The position numbers were made by a program, and so were the translations under genes. This document shows, piece by piece, positions 46,858 to 55,651 of a DNA stretch of 64,000 nt. The stretch is taken from NCBI GenBank assembly GCA_002734085.1, contig NVXV01000009.1, positions 95,423 to 159,422 on the forward strand, written 5' to 3'. Numbering within the stretch: position 1 is the stretch's first letter; each line of letters opens with the position of its first letter. Origin of the DNA: Fluviicola sp. GTDB taxonomy: Bacteria; Bacteroidota; Bacteroidia; Flavobacteriales_D; Crocinitomicaceae. Under the pieces are notes generated by a model. The model was not told the origin of the DNA. It saw nothing but the letters and a program-made list of their open reading frames with translations, and did not search any database.

Positions 46858-46865
46858 CAAAAATA
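46858..46865 (-). promoter_or_regulatory. Candidate -7 box (TATTTTTG) of the S46 peptidase gene
   Basis: Matches TAnnTTTG on the minus strand, 49 nt before the ATG. No clear -33 element. Confidence 0.35.
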
Positions 46866-47012
46866 TAAAATTACTCGACTTTACTACTAACTAGATTTAG
46901 ATTTCTATATAACTTTAAGAGGAATACTGTTTTTTCTTCGATGAATAAAATCTTTACTTGGTTCTGTTTTAAACATTTTTTTATGAAATGTGAATAAGAA
47001 CTCGCGTTTCTG

Positions 47013-47043
47013 TTGTGATTAACAAATGGAAATTCTATATTTG
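47013..47043 (+). promoter_or_regulatory. Promoter of secDF (TTG - 20 nt - TATATTTG)
   Basis: A -33 TTG at 47013-47015 and a -7 TATATTTG at 47036-47043 with a 20-nt spacer match the Bacteroidetes housekeeping promoter. The ATG of secDF is 33 nt further on. Confidence 0.65.
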
Positions 47044-47075
47044 CCAGCTATTAAATAATAAACGACATTTCGACT

Positions 47076-50000
47076 ATGCGTAATAAAGGATTTTTTTGGT
47101 TTTTCACCATTCTACTAACCGTTGTTAGTATATACCAAATAACATTTTCATTTATAGGAAATAACATTGAAAATGAAGCTGAGAAATTAGCGATTGAAAG
47201 AACAGATGAGCTAAAGGAAAAAGCGACTTCATCGAAATTAGATAGTGTAAAACTCCCTAACGGAACTTACGTTAATTTTAAAGAGAACATTGAAGCTTAT
47301 GATATTGCTAAAGCGGCTTACGTCAATGAGATATTGAAGGGAAAAAATGATGATGAAGTTTTTCTAGGCAATACTTATAATGATGTAAAGGAAAAAAGTA
47401 TCTCACTAGGGTTAGACCTTAAGGGGGGGATGTCGGTTACATTAGAGTTGTCGATGTCTGACCTTGTTAAGAACGCTGCTCTTAACCCAAGAGATTTAAA
47501 GTTTAAAAAACCTTTTGACCAAGCATTAGAGAAATACAATACTGTAGGTGGTGACTTTATTAACTTATTCGCTGAAGCACACGCTGAGTTATATCCAGAT
47601 CGTGACTTGATTCGTGAATTCTCTACTGAACAAGTGGTTTCAGAAATAACGAATAAGGCGACAAATGATGAGGTGAAGAACTACTTAAGAGGACTTTCTG
47701 AAGGAGCTCTTGATGGTGTTGAAACGATTATGGAAAATCGTATTAATCAGTTTGGAGTTGCTCAGCCAAACATCACTCAGGATAATGATAAAAACAGACT
47801 TTATATTGAACTTCCTGGTGTTAAGGATCAAGCAACGGTAAGAGACCGTCTACAAAGTACAGCAAACCTTGAGTTTTTTATCGCTATTAAAGGAAATGCA
47901 ATAGGTGGTTTTTTCAACGACTTACTGGTTGAATCTGATGACTCAGAGGAAGAAAGTCTTGAGGAGTTGTTGGAAGAAGAGGAAGAAGACTCAGCTACTG
48001 TTGATAATCAGATTCCTGAAGATTCAACTTTAACAGATTCAGCTGATTCTTTGAATAACGATGATAGTCTTGAAGATTTCTTGTCGGAAGAAGAAGAGGA
48101 GGATACAACATCTGCTAAACTATCAGAATTTGGAAGAATGTTTCGTGTAAATATTGGTCAAGACAATCGTTTTAGAGACGTGCCACAACTCGGATATTCT
48201 CTTTCTGAAGATACAGCACGTGTAAATGAAATTATAAGTAAGAAGGCAGAGGAATCAATGTTGGAAAATGTTCGATTTGTTTGGAGCGCTAATAGTGTGA
48301 AATTTGCAGAGAATGATACTGCATACTATACTTTATATGCGTTACAAATTCCACAAGACTTAAAACCAAGAGTTGGTGGTTCTGATATTGAAAGTGCTCG
48401 TGTTTCTGTAGATCCAGATGATGGTTCTATCGGAGTTAGTGTTTCTATGACTGCTAGAGGTTCTGAAGAGTGGGGAGCAATGACTTCTGAAAATGTTGGA
48501 AACTATATTGCCATATCAATGGATAATAAAGTATTTAGTGCCCCAGTTATTAAAGGACCGATTACAGGAGGTCAAACAATGATTTCAGGAGGATTCACTT
48601 CTGAGGAAGCGAAAGGACTTACGAATTTACTGAATGCCGGAGCTCTTCCTGCACCATGTATTATTGTAGATGAAGCGGTTGTAGGACCTACAATTGGTGC
48701 TGAAAACTCACGTTCTGGATTGATTTCATTTGGATTTGCATTGGCTCTTGTACTTATCTATATGATATTCTACTACGGTAGAGCAGGTGTTGTTGCTGAT
48801 ATTGCATTGCTTGCAAACATTCTCTTTATTTTAGGTTTCCTGGCAGCTTTTGGCGCGGTACTTACACTTGCAGGTATCGCAGGTATTGTATTGACAATTG
48901 GTATGTCTGTCGATGCGAACGTTCTTATTTTTGAGCGTATTCGTGAGGAGATAGCTGAAGGTAAAGGAATGAAGCTTTCAATTAAAGATGGTTATAGACA
49001 AGCATTAAGTTCAATTATCGATGCCAACGTAACCACGTTACTTGTAGCAATCGTGTTGAAAACGTTTGGAACTGGACCAATCGAAAGTTTCGCAACTACT
49101 TTGATTATTGGTATTTTTACTTCAGTATTTGCTGCAGTTGTTATTACTAGATTGATTTTTGAAGGTCAAGTGGCTAGAAAGAAAATGTTTACTTTTTCTA
49201 CTCCAATAACTAAAGGAGCTTTTAAAAATGTAAACTTTCAGTTTATTAAAAACCGTAAGAAGTTTTACATTGTTTCTGGTTTACTTGTTATTGGTGGACT
49301 AGTATTGCTTTCAACAAGAGGTTTGAAGCCTAGTGTTGAGTTTACTGGAGGTAAAACATACGAAGTGATTTTTGAAAAACCAGTTGGTGATAAGACGGAG
49401 GATATTAAAGCTTTACTTCGTGAAAATTTAATTGAAAAAGAGGCATCTGCGTCTGTTGAAGTAAAAATGCGTAACTCCGATTATCGTATGGAAATCGCTA
49501 CTGGTTACCTACAGAATGTGCCTAATTCAGAAGGGGCTGTTAGAGATAGCGTTTTATCTGCTTTAGATAAAGGCAAAGATAAATATGGAGTGGCTCAAAT
49601 AGCAAGTAGTCGTTCTGTTTCTCCATCAGTATCAAAAGAACTAAAGAGTTCCTCTTTGATTTCAATTATTTTTTCATTGATAATCATTTTCGTTTATATC
49701 TTAATTCGATTTGGTAAATGGCAATATGGACTAGGAGCTCTTGTGGCAATGGCACACGATGTTACTATTGTTCTAGGACTGTTTGCTCTTTTACATGGTG
49801 TACTTCCGTTTAATATGGAAATTGATCAGGCATTCATTGCAGCTATTCTGACAGTAGTTGGTTATTCGATTAATGATACCGTGGTTGTGTTTGATAGACT
49901 GCGTGAATATTTAATTAAATACAGAAAAAGATCGAGAAAAGAAGTTATTAACGATGCAATTAACTCTACATTGAGTAGAACATTCAATACTTCTCTTTCT

Positions 50001-50168
50001 ACATTTGTTGTACTTCTTACCATCTTTATCTTTGATGGTGGTGCAATCAAAGGATTTATCTTTGCACTTATGATAGGTATCGTTGTTGGTACTTACTCAT
50101 CGATCTGTATTGCAACACCAATGGTGGCAGATTTAGTGAAGCCAAAGAAAGAAGACGAGGAAAAATAA
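47076..50168 (+). CDS. secDF: Protein translocase subunit SecDF (fused)
   Basis: 1030 residues; SecD and SecF joined in one chain, as is common in Bacteroidetes. SecDF uses the proton gradient to help pull proteins across the inner membrane through SecYEG. SecD part: first helix (GFFWFFTILLTVVSIYQ), SLGLDLKGGMSVTLEL, MENRINQFGVAQPNI and a five-helix block with GIVLTIGMSVDANVLIFERIREEI. SecF part from about 715: KPSVEFTGGKTYEV and TVVGYSINDTVVVFDRLRE. Between about residues 285 and 350 the first periplasmic domain carries a strongly acidic, low-complexity insert. Closed by a strong terminator. Confidence 0.96.
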   Translation: MRNKGFFWFFTILLTVVSIYQITFSFIGNNIENEAEKLAIERTDELKEKATSSKLDSVKLPNGTYVNFKENIEAYDIAKAAYVNEILKGKNDDEVFLGNTYNDVKEKSISLGLDLKGGMSVTLELSMSDLVKNAALNPRDLKFKKPFDQALEKYNTVGGDFINLFAEAHAELYPDRDLIREFSTEQVVSEITNKATNDEVKNYLRGLSEGALDGVETIMENRINQFGVAQPNITQDNDKNRLYIELPGVKDQATVRDRLQSTANLEFFIAIKGNAIGGFFNDLLVESDDSEEESLEELLEEEEEDSATVDNQIPEDSTLTDSADSLNNDDSLEDFLSEEEEEDTTSAKLSEFGRMFRVNIGQDNRFRDVPQLGYSLSEDTARVNEIISKKAEESMLENVRFVWSANSVKFAENDTAYYTLYALQIPQDLKPRVGGSDIESARVSVDPDDGSIGVSVSMTARGSEEWGAMTSENVGNYIAISMDNKVFSAPVIKGPITGGQTMISGGFTSEEAKGLTNLLNAGALPAPCIIVDEAVVGPTIGAENSRSGLISFGFALALVLIYMIFYYGRAGVVADIALLANILFILGFLAAFGAVLTLAGIAGIVLTIGMSVDANVLIFERIREEIAEGKGMKLSIKDGYRQALSSIIDANVTTLLVAIVLKTFGTGPIESFATTLIIGIFTSVFAAVVITRLIFEGQVARKKMFTFSTPITKGAFKNVNFQFIKNRKKFYIVSGLLVIGGLVLLSTRGLKPSVEFTGGKTYEVIFEKPVGDKTEDIKALLRENLIEKEASASVEVKMRNSDYRMEIATGYLQNVPNSEGAVRDSVLSALDKGKDKYGVAQIASSRSVSPSVSKELKSSSLISIIFSLIIIFVYILIRFGKWQYGLGALVAMAHDVTIVLGLFALLHGVLPFNMEIDQAFIAAILTVVGYSINDTVVVFDRLREYLIKYRKRSRKEVINDAINSTLSRTFNTSLSTFVVLLTIFIFDGGAIKGFIFALMIGIVVGTYSSICIATPMVADLVKPKKEDEEK

Positions 50169-50190
50169 CCCAACGATAATTTGACTTGAA

Positions 50191-50224
50191 AGGACGCTGT
50201 ATTTTTTACAGCGTCCTTTTTGTT
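50191..50224 (+). terminator. Intrinsic terminator after secDF
   Basis: Perfect 11-bp stem AGGACGCTGTA / TACAGCGTCCT with a T5 loop, followed by a T-rich tail. Located 22 nt after the stop. Confidence 0.92.
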
Positions 50225-51002
50225 TTAGGTATATCTCACACCTTTGACATAATTGAGTTTTATGCTCTGAATTACCAAAATTGTCAAGGTTTGTTACAAT
50301 ATTCTCATTTTTGAAACCTCTATACATATTAATTGGGGGTACGGTGAAAGTATTTACTTAGCAAACTTTTAGAACAATACTTCTGTTGCCTATGTCGATA
50401 AAACCAGTCTTTCGATACGCCAAATAATTTACAGGCATCTTTTATTTTTAAATGTCCGTGTTTTGCCATTCTCTCAATTGAGAAAGTTATATCTTCTCGG
50501 TGTTTGCGAAGTAGTTTTTTATTTCCTTCGATGTTGGTCATTATGTCTTAACCATAGCTCATCGCACACACTAATTTCATCCCACGTTTGAGTTGCCTAT
50601 TGGTTAAAACATCTTTGATATAGTCCTTAGTCATATCATAACCAAAATAGTTCTAGTGTGAAAATTGATTCCAATTGTTTCTTGTAGTCCTGGAATGCGC
50701 TTAACTTGTTCAGATAACAGCATCTTACTGTGAGACAATAGAATAATCATTGGGAGGTAATGGGTTTTGTAGTGACTTCGTATAAAGATTTTTTTAAAAA
50801 AGTTTTCAACATATTTTTAACGATTATTAACAAGTCACTTTCTATTAAAACACTGATAGTCTCGATGAATTACACTTTGAATACTACGAATATTTTTTCA
50901 CAAAAATAATTTCGGTTGTTTTGAAAAGAGGAATATTTAGTTACTTTAGCCTAAATTTGTTTCTAATCTTTTTACGCTTAACATTTTAACTAAATTACTA
51001 AT
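50225..51002. other. Gene-poor gap with degenerate coding remnants
   Basis: About 0.8 kb between secDF and the secreted-protein locus. Apart from the transposase-like fragment at 50329-50541, the minus strand from about 50620 to 50760 keeps a short open stretch (reading ...SEQVKRIPGLQETIGINFH...) that ends without a recognisable start. This looks like decayed coding sequence. The last 200 nt are AT-rich and probably contain the promoter of the gene at 51003, but no exact TAnnTTTG was pinned. Confidence 0.45.
50329..50541 (-). pseudogene. Transposase-like fragment (helix-turn-helix N-terminal part)
   Basis: 70-residue frame. The segment FSIERMAKHGHLKIKDACK followed by LFGVSKDWFYRHRQQ has the shape of the HTH start of IS3-type OrfB integrases (KLLGVSRxxYY). 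The catalytic DDE domain that should follow is absent and the frame ends early. It is therefore taken as a remnant of an insertion sequence; no terminal inverted repeats were recognised. A short independent HTH gene is the alternative. Confidence 0.4.
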
Positions 51003-51395
51003 ATGACTAATCTATTTAGGAACCTAATTACTCTAATAGCTATCTTTTATTGTTATTTTGATGTTGCAAGTCAAACCATATATGATATTTCTTCAGATAC
51101 AACAGCAGTTGATGAGTTAATGTATGAGCGGAATATTAGCTTTTATGTAAGTGAAATTGATTCATTTGATGTAGTGTTTGAGCATTATATGATTGAATCC
51201 GAAGATACAATCCCTCTTTTTAATAATGATTTCAACTTAATTGATCAAGACTTTGGTGGGTTTAAAAAGGTTAATTTCAACAGTGAAACTAATTTTTTTG
51301 AATTTACGCTAGGAGATTTTAACCACTTACAATACTTAACCTTACTCAAACTAAAACAAAACGGAGCAATCTTAGAAGAATATGTTTTAGAATAA
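51003..51395 (+). CDS. Small exported hypothetical protein
   Basis: 130 residues. A signal peptide runs to about residue 23 (ITLIAIFYCYFDVASQ). The mature part is acidic and beta-rich (FYVSEIDSFDVVFEHYMIE; FFEFTLGDFNHLQYLTLLK). Not recognised. It begins a row of plus-strand genes running to the window's right edge, 26 nt upstream of the large exported protein, and probably belongs to that operon. Confidence 0.65.
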   Translation: MTNLFRNLITLIAIFYCYFDVASQTIYDISSDTTAVDELMYERNISFYVSEIDSFDVVFEHYMIESEDTIPLFNNDFNLIDQDFGGFKKVNFNSETNFFEFTLGDFNHLQYLTLLKLKQNGAILEEYVLE

Positions 51396-51421
51396 CAACC
51401 ATTGATTATAAAAATAATACT

Positions 51422-54400
51422 ATGTTTAAGAGCAATCTAATAATATTTCCACTTATAGTTCTAGCAATAAGTTTTACATTTACATCTACGGCTCAATATA
51501 GCCCAGTGCTTTGGGACGTTCAAGTAAATGCTTCTGTTGATAATGGAGTTCTTTCTAAAGATGGTAATGGCCTATCCTGGGCGACTTCCAAAAATATTTT
51601 ATACGGGAATAGAAAAGCTCCAAGCAAGTTAACAGATGGTTCTTTTAAATTTGTTTTTAGTGAAGATAATGGTCCGAAAGCTATCGGTTTTACTGTTGTT
51701 TCTGATGAAAAACAAAGGTATAGTGATATGAAGTATGCTTTTATATTAAAGCGAAACAAAAATGTAGTTGTTAAGCATGAGGGGGCAAACGTTGCTCAAA
51801 CTAGTATTAATATTGGGGATGAATTAACAATATCAAGAGTTCATGATACGATCAAGTATTTGGTAAATGACAATGTTGTATATTTTTCCTTAATTGATAC
51901 TTATGAGGACTTACTAGTTGGAGCTATACTGCATCACCCTTTGGCCACATTCTCAAATGTTGAAGCTAGTTTTGCAACTTTTCCTTTGGAGGTCGTTTTT
52001 GATGTAGATAATGAAAATAATTCGATATCATACGTTATATCGGGTGGTATACCTCCTTATAAGGCCGTTTGGGGTGACTCAAGATCTAGGGAGCAAAACT
52101 ATACTCCTGACAGAAAAGGAACATTTGAATTAAGCGTCACAGATGATGCGAAAAATAGAATATTTAGAAAAGTATCCATCGGATACAATGTGGATTGGCA
52201 AAATTTTAATAAAACAACCCAGACAGACAATAATTTGGTTCGTTTAAATGGGGGTGGAAATAGTTGGGGGACAGCTGAATCTCAAGCTTCTATTGACGAA
52301 AATTCTGATTGGTGGGTAGAATATAGCGCTGAAATAGAAGATGATCCAAAAATATTTGGCGTTCATCAAGAGGGTTTAAATAATCCGAAGGTAAAAGATA
52401 TAATTGCTGGATTTTATGTTTCTGATAATGATGATTACACTATAAAAATCATTGAGAATGGGCAAGTAATCTCTAAAAATCCTTATCACTCAAATGATAT
52501 TTTAAAAATTGAAAAAACGAAAGGTGTTTTATTATGGTCTTTCAATGGAGCCGTAATTCATAAATCAAAGTATATCAACCAAGGCAGCCTTCTTAAGATT
52601 GGAGGAGCGGTTAAACCAAATTCAACGATTAGCAACCTTCGCTATTTATCAAATTACCCTGAGTTGATACAAACTACTTATAATGACTCTACACTAAATG
52701 GAAGCATAACAATTAATTTACCCGTTGAAATGAAAGAAGGCCCTTATCATTATTATATTTCAGAAGCGCCTTTACCAGATTTAGACGAGTTTTACAATAT
52801 AGCCAAAGATAGTTTTGGTTTAGTGCTTGACAGCTCATTCTTTGCCGGAAATCATACCTCTAAAAGTTATACGTTTGAAGGATTAAAATTTGGAGAGTAC
52901 TTTGTAAGTGTATACAATAGTGAAGGCAAAATCCTATTAGGAGAAGAAGTAAGATTAACTCCGAACATAAAATTTATTTCGAATACAGGAATTGAACAAG
53001 CAGGTAATCTTTTAGTTTCAAATTCGGATGACGCACTTTCTGAATTGTTATTATTTGCGAATGAAGAGGTTAATAACTCGAGATACGGGTATATTGTTCC
53101 AGACGAAAGAGGTGCTTTTATGTTTGGTTTCCAAAATGATTCAGTGGAAATAGTTGATCAATCAAGTTTGAAATATGGCTTTATTGTAAATAATGGAAGT
53201 GTAAGAATAATTAATGATGGAGTAATAAGCCCACCGAAGTATTTTGCTCGAAGAAACTCATCAATTTATCTTGAAATTAAGGATGGCCTTTTAAACTTTG
53301 TTATTGACGAAAAAATCATACTATCTGAAGAACTTCCTACTGAATTTTCTTATAAAAGTATTTTAGGTGTTAAAAAGGGAGGATTTACTTTAATTCCTAT
53401 TTTAATTAATTTACGACCATATAGATATAGAGTAAACTCAAATATTACGTATGTTGATTGTAACCAGGCGAATGGTCAATTAGAAGTTGAGTTTTTAGTA
53501 AATTCTAACTGGTTTTGGTCTTTTAATTCCATATCTTATAGTCTTTATGATGAGAATTTTAATGTGGTCGGGTCTAGTAATTCGCTTCAAGCACTCTTTA
53601 CAAATCTATCTGCTGGAACTTACTACATTATTGGGGGTATTACTTATAATAATATTTTTGGAGGTACTATTAGTACTATCATTTTCCGACAATATACAGT
53701 TGGCTACAAAATGGAATGGATTAATTTCATGGATGCTTCATACTCTAGTCTAGACGAATCGCTATATAGGAGTAATAACTCGGGGAACTTTTTAGGATAT
53801 GCCAGTTCTAATAATAAAGTGGAATTACCAGGTGAAAATTGGATTGATTTTAATTTAAAATATGATAGTGAGTTTATAAATTTAAGTGCGTTAGAATGGT
53901 CTTCAACTAATACTAACGGGATTGTTAATAATGAATTTGTCTTTTTCTTTAAATGGGGAAATACGGTATTCCTATATTATGTTTTTAACGGTAGTGTTGT
54001 AAGTCAGAACTCAATTAATGTATCAGATAGGTTAAGAGTCTCTTATGATGGATCGAGTGCAAAAATTTATAAAAATGGTAATCAAATAATCAGTGCTCCC
54101 GCCTCTTCAGGGAAAAGTTTAATAAATGCTTTCGTTGGGGCACTCAATAGTGGCTTCTCGGATGTATATACTAATATGAACTGTGCAGTGCCAATTCTAT
54201 ATGCAAAATTAGAACGTAAAATGAGAGGTGTTAAATATGAACCTATAGATAATGAACTTTACTTCTTCAACACTGAGGAATATTTTGATGATGATGAAAC
54301 CCTTAATTATAAAGTTTATAATACGAATAGGTCTGTTGTGTTAAGCCCTTTAAATCAGAGTTTAATTAATTTTTATGGAGATAATAGACTTTCACTTGAT

Positions 54401-54487
54401 GTTACTTCTTTAACTTCTGGTGCTTATGTCTTAGAAGTTGAAAATGATAAGAATGAGTTGTTTTACTTAAGATTTGTTAAACCCTAA
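51422..54487 (+). CDS. Large exported multi-domain protein with lectin-like repeats, SprB-like segment and T9SS-like tail
   Basis: 1021 residues; signal peptide to about 24 (FTFTSTAQ). At least three copies of a similar beta-rich module are visible, starting near residues 29 (VLWDVQVNA...LSWATSKN), 258 (VDWQNFNKT...NSWGTAESQ) and 765 (MEWINFMDA...FLGYASSNN). A further module lies between about 515 and 665. Between the first two is an SprB-repeat-like segment (SGGIPPYKAVWGDS ... GTFELSVTDDA). The tail (NYKVYNTNRSVVLSP ... LTSGAYVLEVEND ... YLRFVKP) has the layout of a type A T9SS sorting domain without the YPNP start. It is probably a surface adhesin or binding protein; no enzyme motif was seen. 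Four nt precede the next gene. Confidence 0.65.
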   Translation: MFKSNLIIFPLIVLAISFTFTSTAQYSPVLWDVQVNASVDNGVLSKDGNGLSWATSKNILYGNRKAPSKLTDGSFKFVFSEDNGPKAIGFTVVSDEKQRYSDMKYAFILKRNKNVVVKHEGANVAQTSINIGDELTISRVHDTIKYLVNDNVVYFSLIDTYEDLLVGAILHHPLATFSNVEASFATFPLEVVFDVDNENNSISYVISGGIPPYKAVWGDSRSREQNYTPDRKGTFELSVTDDAKNRIFRKVSIGYNVDWQNFNKTTQTDNNLVRLNGGGNSWGTAESQASIDENSDWWVEYSAEIEDDPKIFGVHQEGLNNPKVKDIIAGFYVSDNDDYTIKIIENGQVISKNPYHSNDILKIEKTKGVLLWSFNGAVIHKSKYINQGSLLKIGGAVKPNSTISNLRYLSNYPELIQTTYNDSTLNGSITINLPVEMKEGPYHYYISEAPLPDLDEFYNIAKDSFGLVLDSSFFAGNHTSKSYTFEGLKFGEYFVSVYNSEGKILLGEEVRLTPNIKFISNTGIEQAGNLLVSNSDDALSELLLFANEEVNNSRYGYIVPDERGAFMFGFQNDSVEIVDQSSLKYGFIVNNGSVRIINDGVISPPKYFARRNSSIYLEIKDGLLNFVIDEKIILSEELPTEFSYKSILGVKKGGFTLIPILINLRPYRYRVNSNITYVDCNQANGQLEVEFLVNSNWFWSFNSISYSLYDENFNVVGSSNSLQALFTNLSAGTYYIIGGITYNNIFGGTISTIIFRQYTVGYKMEWINFMDASYSSLDESLYRSNNSGNFLGYASSNNKVELPGENWIDFNLKYDSEFINLSALEWSSTNTNGIVNNEFVFFFKWGNTVFLYYVFNGSVVSQNSINVSDRLRVSYDGSSAKIYKNGNQIISAPASSGKSLINAFVGALNSGFSDVYTNMNCAVPILYAKLERKMRGVKYEPIDNELYFFNTEEYFDDDETLNYKVYNTNRSVVLSPLNQSLINFYGDNRLSLDVTSLTSGAYVLEVENDKNELFYLRFVKP

Positions 54488-54491
54488 CTAG

Positions 54492-55025
54492 ATGTTGAAA
54501 ACCACAAAAATAATTTCTGCAATATTTTTTATTTGGCTTTGTAGTTTAAGTTACTTTATTTTTAAAGATAGCTCTGCTACTTCTCTAAAGAAAACTGTAT
54601 TCATTGATAATTATAAGGTATTCGATGAGTTTGGATATAAAAAGAAACAAGATACTCTATTGTTCAGGATTGAAGAGGAAGTTTCAATTCAATTAGATTC
54701 TATAACGAAAGCATTGAATAATGTAAGAAATGAAATTTCAGTTAATCCTAAATCTGGAGAATTATTATTAAAGTACAATGCCTTGAAAAAAGAGTATTCT
54801 GCTGCCAGACAAGAAGCAGAAAACACTATAAAATCAGAGTCAACTCGTTTAACAAATGAAGTATATAAAAAACTCAATGGATATATAGAAGAGTATGGTA
54901 AAATAAAATCTTTGGATATTATACTCGGTTCTGATGGAAATGGTTCAGTAATGTATGTTGACTCAGCAATGAATGTTACAGAAGACGTAATTAATTTTAT
55001 TAATTCTAAATACAGCAAAAGTTAA
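54492..55025 (+). CDS. OmpH/Skp-family periplasmic chaperone (orphan)
   Basis: 177 residues; N-terminal signal anchor (IISAIFFIWLCSLSYFIF). A long helical hairpin (about 50-135, rich in Lys/Glu, TKALNNVRNEISVN; KKEYSAARQEAENTIKSE) is followed by the OmpH-type end DIILGSDGNGSVMYVD ... MNVTEDVINFINSKYSK. Skp/OmpH proteins hold unfolded outer-membrane and secreted proteins in the periplasm. In most Bacteroidetes they lie beside bamA. Here it sits between a giant-repeat protein and a lipoprotein, so a dedicated role in exporting this locus's proteins is inferred. Three nt to the next gene. Confidence 0.82.
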   Translation: MLKTTKIISAIFFIWLCSLSYFIFKDSSATSLKKTVFIDNYKVFDEFGYKKKQDTLLFRIEEEVSIQLDSITKALNNVRNEISVNPKSGELLLKYNALKKEYSAARQEAENTIKSESTRLTNEVYKKLNGYIEEYGKIKSLDIILGSDGNGSVMYVDSAMNVTEDVINFINSKYSKS

Positions 55026-55027
55026 GT

Positions 55028-55648
55028 ATGAGTCTAAAAAGCCACATATTATTTTTTGCCTTTACAGTCTTGCTGTTCTCTTGCCAGGATAACAACAGTA
55101 CGGATTATCTTACTAGTACAGAAGATAAGCCTGAAAATGATCAAAATTTTAATGAACAGGAATGGATTTTGAAAGATGGGGAGGTACTTTCTAAAGATAT
55201 TAAAAAATACGGTAGTCTTTTGGTTGGTATTAGACATGTAGGAGCTTTAGAATTTTTAGAAAAATCAGGTCGATCAGTTGAGGAGAGCGACAAAGAATCG
55301 CTTAAAGACGAATCCGTTTTTATTGTAGAGTTTAAGTCATTAAGTGCCAAAGAAAGAAATCCTCTTAACCTTCCACAGTGTAACTTAGGTTTTGAAGAAG
55401 GTGTTGAACATCTTGCATTTGAGCTCGAAAAAAGCATAAAAATTAAACAAGGAGATTCGATTTATACACCTAATGGCTCTCATTTTGAACGAGATTTTAG
55501 TTTGAGCGATAGGTTGCGAATCATTACTTTTTTTAAAGGAGTAAATAGAAATAAAGAATTTAACTTTTTATTGAATGATGAACTGTTCGGAGGTGGACAG
55601 CTATATTTTCGTTTTAGAAATCATCTTAATTACACAGAAAACTCATAA
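55028..55648 (+). CDS. Hypothetical lipoprotein of the secreted-protein locus
   Basis: 206 residues. The lipobox ends at TVLLFSCQDN (Cys about residue 19). The mature domain is unrecognised (VLSKDIKKYGSLLVGIRHVGALEFLEKSG; QCNLGFEEGVEHLAFELE; DRLRIITFFKGV). It has few cysteines, is acidic overall and beta-rich. It lies 2 nt after the OmpH-like gene and 3 nt before the giant gene, so it is part of the same operon. Confidence 0.7.
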   Translation: MSLKSHILFFAFTVLLFSCQDNNSTDYLTSTEDKPENDQNFNEQEWILKDGEVLSKDIKKYGSLLVGIRHVGALEFLEKSGRSVEESDKESLKDESVFIVEFKSLSAKERNPLNLPQCNLGFEEGVEHLAFELEKSIKIKQGDSIYTPNGSHFERDFSLSDRLRIITFFKGVNRNKEFNFLLNDELFGGGQLYFRFRNHLNYTENS

Positions 55649-55651
55649 TTT

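Noticed and set aside
53547..53753. Hydrophobic 68-residue plus frame inside the 1021-residue gene
   Set aside because: Overlaps the real gene in another frame; the hydrophobicity comes from AT-rich codons.
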